DNA of 64,000 nt. It comes from Rhynchopus euleeides (lineage: Eukaryota; Euglenozoa; Diplonemea; Diplonemida; Diplonemidae). Shown here piece by piece: positions 23,053 to 35,900 of the stretch (positions are counted from its first letter, which is position 1; each line of letters begins with the position of its first letter). The position numbers and the translations under genes are program-made. The notes beneath the pieces are model-generated. The model was not told the origin of the DNA. It did not search any database and saw only the letters and a list, made by a program, of their open reading frames with translations. The stretch covers positions 1,178,001 to 1,242,000 of the forward strand of contig OY723282.1 of assembly GCA_963210315.1 (NCBI GenBank), read 5' to 3'.

Positions 23053-23165
23053 TTTTGAGAGTTGTGGAACAACGCAGGAAACTGTGCCAGTGCAGATCCT
23101 TGCAGAACTTCCCACACGCTTCATGACAGGCGCGTGGGGTGTTCTCGCGATCGACGAAGCAAATG
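23053..23165 (+). repeat. Dispersed repeat E, short copy
   Basis: Carries GAGTTGTGGAACAACGCAGGAAACTGTGCC and GGCGTGTGGGGTGTTCTCGCGATCGACGAA-type text (read in pieces), parallel to 44735-44833 but with the central part diverged. Confidence 0.55.
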
Positions 23166-25430
23166 AACCGCAAGGAAAATGAATGTGTCGAAGAAATAGT
23201 GCAAAAAAAACATATCCTTTGCGGCAAGGTGGTGTGTCAGGGTGGTCTAATCGAGTTCGCTCGGTGCAACCTACGCCAAACACACTTGGGCTGATACGTC
23301 TTGTGTGCTACACTCCGACAAAGGATTCACGTGTGTGTGTGGTGACTGTTCTCGAGGTAGGGCGGCTTCATTTCGGCACTGCTTTCCCTTTGTCATAGTT
23401 TGCACCACATGTGATTATTGAGGTATATTCCCGACAAAGAAAGTACAGACTGCGGGAGTGGCCCAGCACTGCCCCCCCCCCCCCCCCACCCTATTCACAC
23501 TTCTGAACCACCCTCTCTGCACCTTGCCACCTTTGGATGAAGTTCCGGTCCGTCTGTTGGTCTACCTCTATACTCATTCTAGTCTTCTTTCTTCACTCCA
23601 CCCCATCTGACTTTGAGCATTTTTTCACCGGCTGCCACCAGCTGCCGGTTGCCGAGGCTACAAAGTGCTCACCAACACGTGTGTGTGGCTTCGCTCAGCA
23701 GTGTAGAAAAGAGTGACCGATGGGGCCTGCTGCCCCTCCCTGTCACAGCTCTGCCAACGAGCGAAGGCTTCCTCAGCACACCCCTATTCCGCACGGAGCC
23801 CAAAGCCCCCCGGCAGCAGCCAGATGAGGCACAGCAGTCTCCGCGGCGAGACCTGGCAGCTCGTCCCCAAAGCCCTTCGCCAAGAAAATCCGACTTCCTG
23901 CCCACCCCGCCCCCCCCAGCATTCTGTAAGCGGGCTGCCATCCGACAAGGAGGGTTGTGCCCCGCTCCCAAAGAACAAACAAGCTCTGTCGGAGCGCATG
24001 TGACATGCAGCTGGAGACACGGCTGCAGCGGGATTGCTCCGTTGAAAACCTCAAATCCGAATACCAAATGGTGTGATCTGTGATTCTGCGTGCACCGCAG
24101 GGCAGTGTCGGCATGCGGGTTGGCTGAAGCCTGCGTGTGTGGGTTCTGAGTGCACTGCAGCGAATCAGCATGCATCTGCATGCAGGTGCGGGGGAGGGTT
24201 GGTGCCCTTTGGCCCGTGCCCCCCTTGTAACCTGTAGTCAAGTGGGGAGGGAAGTCGACTTGGCGCCGTTGCTGATTATCTCGAGAAAATTTGCACATAC
24301 CTTGCCGCTGATGGCCGAAGCTGCAGTGGGCAGTAGTGGCACCACGCGCCGGTGTGTTGTCGCGTCCTGTCGTGTGACACGAGCGTTCTTTACTGTTGCG
24401 AAGGAACCAGTGGGTGTGCGGTGTAGTGTATGAATCCCAGGAAGGGTGCTCGAGGATCACCGTCCCGACCAGTGCCACAAAAGAATCATCGGGTGCTCGT
24501 GCCGCAGCAAGTTGCCCACCGGGCTTCTGTTGTGTCGCCAGCGCCGTTTGGTTTCTTTTTCTTCTTCTATTCCCCCAGACGAAATAACAAAAATTAATTG
24601 CCCCAAAAAAAGCCACACACATCTCTAATCATCTCCCCTCCTCCCCTCTCTCAACCAAACAATGCAAAGTGATTTATGATACATGCGCCGTCCTCCCGTT
24701 TTAACTGTGCTGGCAAGGCTCTTTACCTTTGATCAATTCCAGGCCACCTCCGGTTGGCTGACACAACACCTTGCCCAGGCTTTCTGGTGCGGAAAACCCA
24801 GGCCATGTTCTGCTGGTGGTTAGGCCGACTTACATCAATCGCGACATGCCGTCAGTGCCAACGACACGACTTTCATCCTCTTCCGGAGGGAAACGCGGCG
24901 ATGGCATTTCCGCTTTTCCCCTCGGGTCTCCGGGTAATTTTGAGACTGGTCCTTGGGCTTGGGTACGCATCTGGGTGATCCCAAACAACAATATTCCAAA
25001 CGGGCCTCATACCAAAAGGGGACCGGCCATGTAGCTATTGCGTCTGTCTGTTGTGTGTATCCTCAAGTCAAGTCTCAAATCTGTCCCATCTTGAGCCCTT
25101 CAGTCATCCTCTCTGTATTACGTATCTTTCCATGTGACAGTGTGTATCTGGGGCGGGGGTGGGGTGGGGGTGTAGTTCAGCTGTTTCAGCAGAGTGTGCT
25201 CCCCTTGCCGGATGGAGCTTTGGGGAGGAACAATAGCTGACGGCTCCAGTGTGTATGACAGGGCACCCGCGCCTGACTCGCGAGGGGACATCCATTTCGA
25301 ACACAACACAGCAAAAAAGCGGGATTCTTTTGAATGACTTGGTGGCTGTGCTGATCACTCTCGGCACGCCGCACCTCCCTGCAGCCAACACGCATCCTTA
25401 TTAATTTGAGGCTTCTTCTGACCTGACACG

Positions 25431-25493
25431 AGCGAACTGAGGTCTCACTCAACCAAGCACCAACCTCTCCCCACTGAGCTACTTGCCTTCTTA
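25431..25493 (-). repeat. tRNA-like sequence, possible SINE head
   Basis: On the minus strand AAGTAGCTCAGTGGGGAGAGG looks like a tRNA D-arm/A-box and CAGTTCGCTCG like a B-box. The anticodon and T stems do not pair, so this is not a functional tRNA. AGTTCGCTCGGTGC recurs at about 23263, 31460 and 49730, which would fit a tRNA-derived SINE family. Low confidence. Confidence 0.3.
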
Positions 25494-25818
25494 AAAAGTG
25501 TGAGACGAACGAAGAATAAACACCAACAGGACGCTCCACCCTGGTGTACAGAGTGCTGAAGGGTGCCCTCTCTAACGGCAATTTGAAAATGTGCGAAGTT
25601 GCTCGTGTGTTGTGCTGTGTAACCCAACGGCACTACCTCACGCCGATACTACCGGTATCTGCGCATCCTCTCGCCCATGTTTGGCTCTGAGGCTGCCCCC
25701 CCCCGCATGGATGAAACAAAGGGGAAGAGGGCTGCCAGTGGGCACGCCCCAACCGCGTTCAAAACTGTTCCGAATCATGCCACCATGCATGCATACCGCC
25801 CATCCCCCCCCCCCCCTA

Positions 25819-26966
25819 GGGGGGGTCAAATGCCACCCTTTTACGTGGACAAACACGATTTTTCAAAAAACCGGCGCAGAGGCCCCAAAGCCCCCGTAAA
25901 CCCTCCAAACCCCCCCAGATCGGTCCGGAAACCCATCGAACCCCACTTTTCCACCATTCCGGGCACCTCAGGTGCCCGAATTGGGGTACCTAAATTTTGT
26001 GCCACCGTTTGGTACCGGACAGTGCCACTGTGTGGGAGGTTGGAAAAGAAAATGCCCCAACACACCACATCTGAGGGTTGCAATGCATGTTGCTTGCCAA
26101 CCACGTCATCCGGTGGGTGTCAGGCGCTATGTAGGTGGCATTAGCCAGGTCTTCGATGAGTTCTGGCTTGTATATGTACCTCCCTGCCACCATGCACCGG
26201 GAGGCTGCCTGTAGGTACGGAACAAGTCCAGATGGTCGTGTGATTCCTGTGCAGCAGTGCTCCACAACCGGGATGTGTTGACAACGACTGTTGCAACACG
26301 AGCTGTACATTCCGGGAACACACGAAGTGCGCTGTCGTGGTACCCATTGTGCCAGAATTGGTAGTTGCTGCGGTCTACTTTGCCTGACCCAAGAGCACTG
26401 GTACTGAACGGTGCAATATGCGTGGCGAGGTGAATGCAACGGAAGGGCGCAAAGTCAATACAGCTCTCGGATGGCGGGTGGTGGTGCCACTAGTGTGTGA
26501 CGTTCACTCGAGGATACAACGCATCACAATGAATCAGCAACCGTGGACCGAGTACAATACGCTCTCTGTGGCTGGTGTGGGGGACAAAGGCAGTGCCTGT
26601 GCCGCAGGCAGGGAGGTACATATACAAGCCAGAACACATCGAAGACCTGGCTCATGCCACCTACATAGCGCCTGACACCCACCGGATGACGTGGTTGGCA
26701 AGCAACATGCATTGCAACCCTCAGATGTGGTGTGTTGGGGCATTTTCTTTTCCAACCTCCCACACAGTGGCACTGTCCGGTACCAAACGGTGGCACAAAA
26801 TTTAGGTACCCCAATTCGGGCACCTGAGGTGCCCGGAATGGTGGAAAAGTGGGGTTCGATGGGTTTCCGGACCGATCTGGGGGGGTTTGGAGGGTTTACG
26901 GGGGCTTTGGGGCCTCTGCGCCGGTTTTTTGAAAAATCGTGTTTGTCACCCCCATTTGACCCCCCC
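25819..26966 (+). mobile_element. Long-TIR element family B, copy 1
   Basis: Arms of about 360-370 bp (25819-26188 and 26607-26966) are near-perfect inverted repeats around a 418-bp centre. Ends read GGGGGGGTCAAATG and CATTTGACCCCCCC, flanked by TA on both sides (25817-25818, 26967-26968) and then by poly-C on both sides. The outermost bases of the two arms differ: the left has CCACCCTTTTACGTGG, the right GGGGTG. The centre holds a small frame that is open for 110 codons in copies 2 and 3 but has a TGA here. No transposase recognised. Confidence 0.85.
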
Positions 26967-26968
26967 TA

Positions 26969-29749
26969 CCCCCCCCCCCCCCCACCTCAGCACCCCCAAA
27001 CCCAAACCCTGCCTCTGCCGCACCGCCCCAGCCGCCTGCCTTTCTCAATGTGTTGCCACACCGCAACGTTCTGGGGTGCCTTGGCTTGACGAAGAGGGCG
27101 AACGGCAGGGCATGTCAACGACACACACCCAGTGGTGTCACCCGATGCCGCCGTCTGTAACTCCCAGTGAGTGGTTGGGACTCAGCCCAGTATGAATTGG
27201 ACTGCGGTGTGTGGAATGTGCGTGTGAACAACCAATCTCTCTCTTTCTCCCTCGCATGGAAGTTGCGTATTGTTCCAGGCGTTCACGTTGGCTCGTTCAC
27301 TCTGGCCTCGTCGTGATGTCGAGTGTAAAAGGCAGGGGCCGCTTGGATACACGGCAAAAAAATCTGTTAGTTTAAGGCTTAAGTCATGGCAGCCGTTGCT
27401 CTGAAGCGACACGCAGTGGTGCTACGGATCCACAGTGTAGAAGCTCCAAAAGATCGTCACAATTCAGGCGTCGTGCTGGCACGGTGTGATATCGAGAGCG
27501 AAGGTCCTAACGAATGCCAGTTCGGGGCTCATTCTTTCCAGCCGCTGGGTCATGGCTGTTCAACCTTGCAGCATAGCAAGGCCAGGAAGCGATTCTCAAG
27601 AGGGCGGGGGGTGGGGTGGGGGTGTGGTTTCTTTCTCATGCGTGGCCCCCTCCAAATAAAAGCCATCCTATCAAACATCTTCTGCTTGGCATTGTTGGCA
27701 AAGCGAAGGGTTCAGGCGGGAAAGGGGTGTGTATTGTGTGTGAGGATCTCGCTCGTATAACCCTACCGGCCCGCACACACACTCCTGGGCACAACGCAAG
27801 ATCTCGGGGGGCGGGGGGGAGGGGCACAGCCCGCAGAACGAGCGAAGGAAGGTCAGTTCTGGGATTTATGAGGAGTGGTTGAAACCGGTACAGGAATCTG
27901 TTCTCCGTGCAGGGTTTCTTTTCGACAACCACACCTTGATGATGGGGACGACGAAGATCCAGGAGATATGTCCCCATTACGCAGTTTGAGACGCATGTTT
28001 CGAAAACTTCCCCAATTCTTCTTTCTGTGACGGATGTTTCTTCCACACTTGCTCGCAAAAGTGTGGATGACCACCCCACACACTGTCGCACTAGTCAGCC
28101 GGATTTCGGTGGCGGATTTTCTATCAGGCGTCTCCCACCCCCCCCCCCCCCCCCTTCCCCACCCCCCCTCAACACCCATGCGTTCTTCATAACGATATCT
28201 GCACCCTCACCCACATCCCCGCTCACCCCACCCCACCCCACCCCCCGCCCCGCGTGCGTATCGGCAGTGCTGCAGACCGCCACTACCCCCACCCCCCACC
28301 CCCAGCCAGTTGCTGTGCCTTGATTCTCCTGGATTCTCTTAATAAAAATGCTAACGTGAGGGGGGGAGGGGGTACAAAGTTGAAAAAACAAAATGCTTGA
28401 GTCGTTTTTTTCCCCAGCCTGATTACCCCATTGACAGCATGCTCACACACCCACAGTGGGACACTACTCCCGCACAGCCACCACCTCGACAACAAGCTCT
28501 ACTTTCTACCCCACCCCCCACCTCCAAAAACACCACTCCTTACCTCTTGTGATTCATCCCCCGAGGTTTGCATTAGTTTCTCAATGAAAGCGGACCTATC
28601 CTTGTGCAGGGGCCCTGCTCGCCACTCTCTCTCTCTCTCTCTATGTCTCTGTCTCTGTCCGGCGAGTTTTTTTGATCCGGTTTCTCCGTCTCTGCTCGGG
28701 GGGAGGGGGTGGGGGGGGGGTGGGTGGGCGAGTGGTGTTTCTTTCGCCCCGCGGTTTTGCATTTCACCCTTTTTTTTGTGAGAGGAAAAAAAACGCTGAA
28801 AATTGCCGGAAACTGCCCCGCCACACACACACACCCCTTTATTTTTGCGATCGATGTTTCTTGCCCCTCCTCCTCCTCCATCCTTTGTCCGTTCTCGTGT
28901 GATACCTCACTCTCTCTCTCTCTCTCTCTCTTAAGTGTTTGACAGGGTTTCGCAACTCAGGCACGCTGCCACCCCACCCCACTCCCCCGCAAAGCTCCAG
29001 CCAACACAGGGTACAGAGCAGAGCAAACGACATGTGTGTCCTTTCGCTCGCTCCCCCTCTCTCTCTTTCACTCACTCACTCACTCACATACTCTCTCTCC
29101 TCCGTTCCACCTGTGGATGCCTATCGTGAGGGGGAAAAGCTGCCCTCACGGGGGCAACCAGCCTCTGAAAAAAAACACAAGAACTCGGGCTCACCCACCA
29201 CACACTGGGAGGTGTTTTGTCGATCTTGTTATCGATACGACTTTGCACCCTTTCCCCGCGGATGGCCGACATACAAAAGCTAAATGACGGAGGGATGGTC
29301 GGAGCCATTTTCTACCCAACACGTCATTGCCGGTGCCTTGCCCACCCCTGCCCGCCCCTTGTTGTGCTGGGCTTAAAGTGAAGGGATGTGATTTTCCTTT
29401 CTTCTGCTTCACTACCACCCCTTTATTTGTGTGCTGAATGACAAAAATTCTGCCACGTCGCTTGCCCAGCCTGTTCGCCGGCGGAACATTACTCTCCGTT
29501 CGAAATGGGTTCAACATTTTCCCGCCAAAATGTAGGAATTTATCCTTCCTAACCTTGCTGCCTGCCCGCAAAAAAAAAAGAAAAGAGGTACGTTCTGCTT
29601 GGGCATTATGTTCAGGCAATCAGAGTTTGAGCCCCATTGTGGGGTGTGTGCCTGCGTGTGGTTATAAAGTTTTAAGGCGGTGTCGCCCTGCACGGGCAGT
29701 AGCACCTCCCCTTCAGTATCGCACTCCCGAAGGATTCCCCAACACGGCG
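26969..29749. other. Gene-poor repeat-rich region
   Basis: No supported gene. C-runs (26970-26983, 28138-28155), G-run 28698-28720, (CT)n tracts at 28626-28642 and 28908-28930, CTCACTCA repeats near 29070-29085, and T- and A-runs. Short frames are low-complexity. Confidence 0.4.
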
Positions 29750-29875
29750 TGACACCGGTTTCGACGCGTACTCTTCGTACCCCTCCCCCCGGCCGCGTCT
29801 CTTCAGCGAAGAACCGGGGATAATCGGACCAGGGCTAGCTAAACCCTGGTGGTGTCACGGGTGGGGTTGGAGAGG
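29750..29875 (-). repeat. Structured repeat G, copy 1 (candidate ncRNA or SINE)
   Basis: Read on the minus strand it aligns with 54206-54331 (+): shared CCAACCCCACCCGTGACACCA, then three stem-loops. Loop 1 is ACCAGGG/CCCTGGT, loop 2 is TCTTC-GCT-GAAGA, and loop 3 is GTAC-GAAGA-GTAC. The stems are conserved while the sequence varies. I cannot assign it to a known RNA. Confidence 0.5.
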
Positions 29876-31501
29876 GAGAAAAAGGAAGAAATGAAGTTGC
29901 GAAAAAGTCAAACACTGACACGTGAAATCAATAAAAAGGGTGGCATATATCGCCCCCTTGCTGCGACGAAGACACTAAATAGTCAGGCCGCTTCAAGAGT
30001 CTTGAGGGCTTGAAGGAAGAAACAGGTTGCTGATGAGTCTCAGGAGCAGGCACCTTTTGTCCGCCCACATGACCTTCGCCCGAAGGCGAACCTCGTCCAG
30101 CTTGGCTCGATCGCCACAGAGAAGGGAATCATTCTCCGCTGTGGTGAACATCTTAAAAACCGAGGGTGCAGAGGTGGGGCAGCCCACTGGTGCGACAGCA
30201 GGCCGCCCCCGGATAGTGTGTGCCTGCGTGTCTTATTGCTTTGCGAGTCGTGATGCATTCTGATAATCAAGTATAATATGCAATGCCCATTGCTTCCCCA
30301 TACCCACCAACCACACGACGCGCCGGTCAGTTGTTGATCTGACCGGTCGAACCCCTGGCCACCGGCCTGCATAAAGAGTGGAGGGCGATCACCTTCAGAC
30401 AGCGCAGGTCGGCGCAGCCGCACGAGCCTGCCCAGATGCAGTGAAGCGACATCACTGCCAATCCACATCAGTACCCATCGGGCATGTGTGACTCTTGGTG
30501 GACACCAACCATGTTCACTCCACACGTCAAGGTGGCTGGGGGTGCCAATATCGGCTTCTGGCGATGCGACCCAGCTCACTGCTGTGCCTCCCAGGACCGT
30601 GTCCAACCTACCCAGTCGCTTCCTTGGTGTGGGTCCCGGTACTGCATCGGGCTGCATCTGGTCTATTTTCGGCGGGCGCTTTATCAGAAAATTCTTCTCC
30701 GGTATTCTTATTGACAATTTGCCACCTTGGGATTTGACATCATTTTTGTGGATGATTTCTTTGTTATTTCGGCGTAGAGCCAACTCGGGAAACTTTCTGT
30801 GCCTTCAGCTGGATCTTGCAACCCCATTCACACCACTTCGCAGACCGGGGAGTGGTGTACACAAAGAGTGGGGCCTGCGTTCCAACAAGACAGCTTCCGG
30901 CAGTAATTGGTTTGTTGTCTCATTTTGCTGTCACTTTACGATCCAGCGAGGGCACAGATAGTTTTGGAACCCGAGATCATAAGTCCGACACCCGGTTGGG
31001 TTGTCAGACGTGCCTCTCCCAGCCACCCTCCCCACCTCTCGTCGGTATATCCCACCATCCCTCCATCTCATTCGTATTCTTCGTTATTTTAAATAGTTTC
31101 TCCTTGTTGGCGCAGCCGATGCCGCAAACTATTTGCCGTGCGGATTCTTTTGCGAACACCCCAGCACGCCCAACAGGCGCTGAGGGTGTTCAGCAGTTGG
31201 GGAAAGTTGGTTGGGAAAGTCGACCACTTTCGAGAGCTGTTAGACCAAAAAAATGCGACATGGGGGAGGCTGTATAGGGAATGCGCTGGGAGAAGGCGCC
31301 GCTACGTGTTGTTCCACGCATCACTTTTGCCCTTGCTATTGGGGTGGTGAAGGGGAACGTGTGTATGTGTGTGTCGATCACTTTTTAAGGTGGGTTAACC
31401 CTGCACGGGTCCCAGCCCACCCCTGTGTATGTGTATGTGTGCACAGTGGTGGAATCACCAGAGTTCGCTCGGTGCGACCTACACTGAAGGAAAGGGCTAC
31501 C
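29876..31501. other. Spacer before retroelement tail
   Basis: No supported gene. A 247-codon minus-strand frame (30040-30783) lacks domain-like features. A TTCGCTCGGTGCGACC motif is near 31460. Confidence 0.4.
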
Positions 31502-32847
31502 GTGTGTGTGTGTGTGTGTGTGTGTGTTTTGAAACCAGAGTTTGCGTAGCGTACTCTTGATAGGGTACTGGCCACGCCGGTGCCATGACTAGGTCACAGC
31601 ACCGCCACCCGACCGAGTCGGGTGGTGTTTGCGACAGCAGGCCAGTACCGTCTCATGGGAGGCTACACAGTTACCACAACGTGTGAGATTGTGAAGAGTA
31701 CAGAATTGAGCCTCTGGAGAGAGACCGTCCCCGGGCCTATGGTGGCGCTCACAGCAGACAGATGGTCGTGTTCGGGCCTTTTTACAAGGCACACACCGCG
31801 GTTTGTTGTGTACAGGGCACACTAGCCTTTTGCCATTTGTTGCACGAGCGACACCAGCAGGCACAGGGATCGGGGGTTCTCCAGGCGCCGGTGAGTATAA
31901 CGAGCCAACTGTGGGAGCTGCGGGAGCAGACCCCCAGCAGGCCGCTGACTGCCAGTCCGCAGGGTAGAAGCGCTGCGGCAGGAAGCCTGCAATCCAGGAG
32001 GCATCTTGGGGAAAGTACAGAGAAATTACATTGTCATTGGAAGCCGGAGTACGGAAATACCCTTCCAATTCACGTACAACATTAAGAGTTAACGGGGAGA
32101 GCTTTGGTCTACACACGAGACCAGGGAGGACACCACCCCCCAGAGCTGTGAGGGGAGTTACCTTCGCACAGTGACACGGCCATACAGGATGGCCGAGGGC
32201 CTTCGTGAGGGCGGTTCCAAGCCGTCTGAGGGATACCGCCTTCCCCAGCAGGGCGTTGTAAGCCGCGTGCTCATCGCGTGGGCAGCGGCTGCCGGATTCC
32301 GCCTGCAGGATCAACGCCGCTTCATCCATTGCCTGGTTCGACAGGCCGTCCGCATCTGTGTTTTTCTCACGCCGGACATGCTCAAACTGTAGGGACAGGT
32401 TTGGCATTTCGGCGATGAGTCGTCTCACCCTGGAGTAGTGCGGCTCCAGGTTCGCGCGCGGCCGCTTCACACCAGAGACGATGTCGATGACCGTCTTGCT
32501 GTCGCCACAGACAAGGACATCGCCTTCAACGCGACAGGATTTCAGCAACTGCAGGCCTACGTAGAGCGCTGCAAACTCTGCAACGTTGTTGGCCCTGACG
32601 CGGGGAAGAGGTATCGCGCACTCCGCGAGCTTCTCACCCCCCTCGTACAGGACTGCTCCCGCCCCCGACACTGCATACGGCGTGCCGTTCATCCTCGCAC
32701 CCCCATCGAAAAAGAGGGTGGCGTCTTCCTCATCGATGATATCAGCTGCGGGGGACGATCCGGATGGTGTGAACGCTTGTCCAGGGGGGGGAATTGTTCC
32801 AGCAAGGGGCAGGGTCAGCCCGGCGAAGAGCTCGAAATCAATCGCAA
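31502..32847 (-). mobile_element. 5'-truncated non-LTR retroelement (3' end only)
   Basis: Minus-strand copy of the same clade as the full-length element next to it, but diverged in sequence. It begins abruptly at the (CA)n junction (32848-32866 on the plus strand as GT repeats) inside the region upstream of RNase H. It ends, after a stop and about 60 bases, in another (CA)n tract at 31502-31527. 5' truncation is typical of target-primed reverse transcription. Confidence 0.8.
31589..32842 (-). pseudogene. Truncated ORF2: RNase H plus Cys/His tail
   Basis: The open frame keeps the last third of a retroelement protein and starts at the sequence LAIDFELFAGLTLP. RNase H is intact by eye: first Asp in LFFDGGARMNG, Glu in VAEFAALY, Asp in VCGDSKTV and the terminal Asp in NTDADGLSN. 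The C-terminus has two modules C-x2-H-x4-C-x2-C-x9-C-C-x2-H-H (CPVHNKPRC... and CTLHNLTRC...), the same spacing as in the full-length neighbour. The frame ends GGAVT then TAG, matching the neighbour's SAVT then TAG. The missing N-terminal two-thirds (OTU, endonuclease, RT) make it non-autonomous, although the remaining frame has no internal stop. Confidence 0.8.
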
Positions 32848-32866
32848 GTGTGTGTGTGTGTGTGTG
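32848..32866. repeat. (GT)n/(CA)n microsatellite at retroelement junction
   Basis: About nine dinucleotides. On the minus strand it is both the 3' tail of the full-length element and the 5' boundary of the truncated one. Similar tracts are at 31502-31527 and 41543-41558. Confidence 0.9.
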
Positions 32867-32924
32867 GTGACCACGTTTTGTGTGGGGAGATCCTGCGCGG
32901 ATCATTGCCCACCCCCGCCCACTT

Positions 32925-35900
32925 CTACGTCACAGCGGAGGCCCCACTCGGGTTAGAGTGTGGGGCCAACTCAGTGCCACTCGGAGGAGGGCGTGCAGCA
33001 TAGCCAGCGTGGTGTGTGTGGCAGCAATGTGTCAGTGATTTGCCATCGCTGTAGCAGTCACCGCATCGGTCCATGCTGTGGCGTTTGCAGAAGCCCATAG
33101 TGACCGGGAGCCCGTCCCCCTCTTTGTGGTGGTTGCGGCAGCACACCTCCTCTGGGAGGCGTCGCTTTTGGCACGCCGAGCAACGGGGCTTCCAATGCAA
33201 CTTGCAGGCAAGCACCTTTGCGTTCCTCCTGGCACCAGGGGGGGCAGTCCGGGGGGCAGCGCCCCTCCGCTCCCATGGGCGTCCCACCCGGCTGTTGGCC
33301 TGCCGACCGCGCGCCGCCCACTGCTGGGCCGGCTGCTGCCAGCCCTCTGGGTAGTGCGGCTGTGGGGCGAAGGTGGCGGCCCACGCCATTCCGCGGTCAT
33401 GGAATACCGTATCTTGCCGACTGTGGACTGGCTCAGCCAGGTGTGCTTGAAGGCTGCGCATCACCGATTCAGTGGCAGGGTTCAGTTGGGCCCTCCTCGA
33501 CAGGCCCGCCGCCACAGTTCCGCCGAGAGCCGTGAGGACCGTAGAGTTGGCAGCATGACCGCAATGCCAGGGCCCTTTGCCCACTTTTGTCACCATACTG
33601 CAGAGTCCTTTCAGCGAGGCGGCTTTCCCTAGGATACTGCTCTGGAACACCGTGAGGTCCTGCTGGAGCTTCTGCCGCGAGGCCCCCAGCCTTTCAGCCT
33701 CATCCATCGCGGCGTTGCTGAGGGCGTCAGCATCGGTGTTGGATTCCCTCTTCACATGCTCATACGTGAGAGTGAACCTCGGTTGGAGGTCCGCAGCCAG
33801 CGCGGACGTGCTGAGGAAGAGGGGACGGAGGGCGGCATCCCTGCACAGGGATTCCCCTCGGAGCTGCCGCAGCACCACCTGGGAGTCGCCTCGCACTGTG
33901 ACTGGGCCCTCAGGGGCATCGCCCCTCTCGAGGAGGCGCAGGCCTGCTCGTAGCGCCTCGTACTCAGCAATGTTGTTGCTACGCACGTTCAGCAGCGGGA
34001 GCACTTTCTCTGAGACCTTGCAGCCGTCTTGGTACAGCACCGCCCCTGCCCCCGCCACAGCGAAGGGGGTGCCGTTGTCGCGCGCGCCACCGTCAAAGTA
34101 CAAGGTGAGCCCTGGGGCCGTGTCTGCAGGAATGCGCGGGCGGGCCTCCCTCGCACCCTTCTTATTCGGGTCCACGTGAGTAGGGGGGCGGATGCGGCGT
34201 GTCACGGTGTCTGGGAGGGTGAGGCCCGTCGACAGCTCGAAGTCCACGGCTAGCTCCATCAGGGTCACAGTTTGCTCACCCCCCTGCGGTCCCCACTTCA
34301 GGCCCCTTAGCCAGTCGCAGAGAGCCACCCACATGCCTGGGGGCCGCTTGCCCCACGTCTGCTTGACTTCGGATGGCGCCAGTGCAGGGATGCAGGCACT
34401 CTCGGGGGTGGGGGTGCTCCACTCCCAGGGGTAGACTGTAGTGCGGTGGTGGCGTACAGAGCGGTCGAGCAGCCCGTCCTTCTCCTGTCGCGCCGCCAAG
34501 ACTGCGATGAAGTAGCGGTGCAGCTGCGCCACGGTGGTGATTCTGTCAGCAAAAGACATGGGCAGCGGCTGTTCGTTCTCCGGAACGCCGTATCTGTATA
34601 CGGGCGCTACCCCACACTGCGCCAGGTATGCCGGCCAGGCAGTACGGTCCCTCGCTGCTACGGGGTGTATCTGGCGGACCGGCTCCCATGCCGCGCAGTC
34701 CCACCATAGGTGCGACACCGTCTCCGGGGCCCCAGCTGTGCAGTATCGGCACACCTCCCCCAGGCCTGTGCGCCCTCGGGCAGGCACTGCCCCTGCAATG
34801 ACAGAGCGGAGGAGGCCTCGCTGGTAACCCGTAATTGCGGCGCCCTCCCCCTCCAGGACGCAACGTGTCACCCTTCCGTCAATGCCGTGCTCTGCTCCTT
34901 GGAAGTCCTCTCTGCGTTCAGCCAGCTTCCCCGCCGTGGCGTTTCGCAGGGTTTGGCGGAGGTCGTGCGCGAAGATCGCCCAGGCGCTCGGCGTTGCTGC
35001 AACAGGGTCGAAGGTGACAGCTCGACCAGCCTCGTCCGTGTAGGCCAGGGTGGTCGCCGTACTCCAGCGCCATCCTATCCCTTGCAGGGCAGCCCAGAAG
35101 AGCGCAAGGGGGCCTGTCCCCTCAAGCCTCTCTCTGCTCCCCCAGGCTGCTTCGGACAGCACCCTGCTGTGGCCCCACTTTTTGATCTGCTTGGCCCACG
35201 TGGTGATCTGCCGGTAGGGGGGGGCGACAGCGGGGTCCACCCGGTGCGCCTGATGGAGGACACACAGCACGATCTCTTGCGCTCTGCGTGGTGGGCCAGA
35301 CCAGAGCGCGGCGACGAAGAGGCCCCTCCATCGCCTGATGGCCTTGCTGTCCCAACGAGTTACGAGGGCATCGTAATATAGTCGTGCCCCCGCCGTCATC
35401 GCAGCCGCCTGCCCTTTCCATTGCACCGGCAGGGGCAGCGCTGAGGTTCTGCGGAGGTTCTGCTGCGCCCCCTCTTTCCGACGGGCGATGCGCCCTTCCC
35501 TGATCAGGCGCGCGTGCAGCATGGCCCCGAGACAGTCGAAGCTGTTGCGTTGCCGGAGGGGAGTGGCCTCGCCGTCCCTCGCCCGGTACATGATCCGGAG
35601 CGGCCCGGGGGATGTTGAGAACACGTGGGACTTAATTTCTGCGCAAATAGCCATCCCGGTGTCGTGGGAGAAATCCGCAGAGTCGTTCACCACCTCTTGT
35701 AGGACCTCCGGGCTGGAGGCTGTGGCGTACACATCGTCGACGAAGGATAGCGCCCTCGTGTCCTGCCGGTGTTCGACCATCCGCATCCACACACCCACCA
35801 GCACGTTAATCAGCACGACACTGATGGGGCAGCCCTGCATGATGCCGTTGGTAGGCAGGAAGCCTTCTCCGATGGTGCCACTCGCCCGGAAATGCCGCTG

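Larger units (their letters stand above)
22474..25816. other. Gene-poor region after WSC gene
   Basis: No supported gene. G-runs at 22687-22698, 22744-22758 and 23016-23031; C-run at 23470-23487; a repeat E fragment at 23053-23165; and a TTCGCTCGGTGCAACC motif near 23263. A minus-strand frame of 317 codons (23669-24622) is rejected as non-coding. A tRNA-like segment is annotated separately at 25431-25493. Confidence 0.4.

Noticed and set aside
23669..24622. 317-codon minus-strand ORF in the gene-poor region
   Set aside because: No hydrophobic core, high His/Cys/Arg, no recognisable motif, and low complexity. It looks like chance in GC-rich DNA.
25819..26966. Conserved 76-118-codon frames repeated in all family B copies
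   Set aside because: Most are simply the two strands of the inverted arms. Only the 110-codon central frame differs in state between copies, and it has no recognisable function.
30040..30783. 247-codon minus-strand ORF
   Set aside because: No domain-like pattern and no paralogue in the window. No splice or start context.
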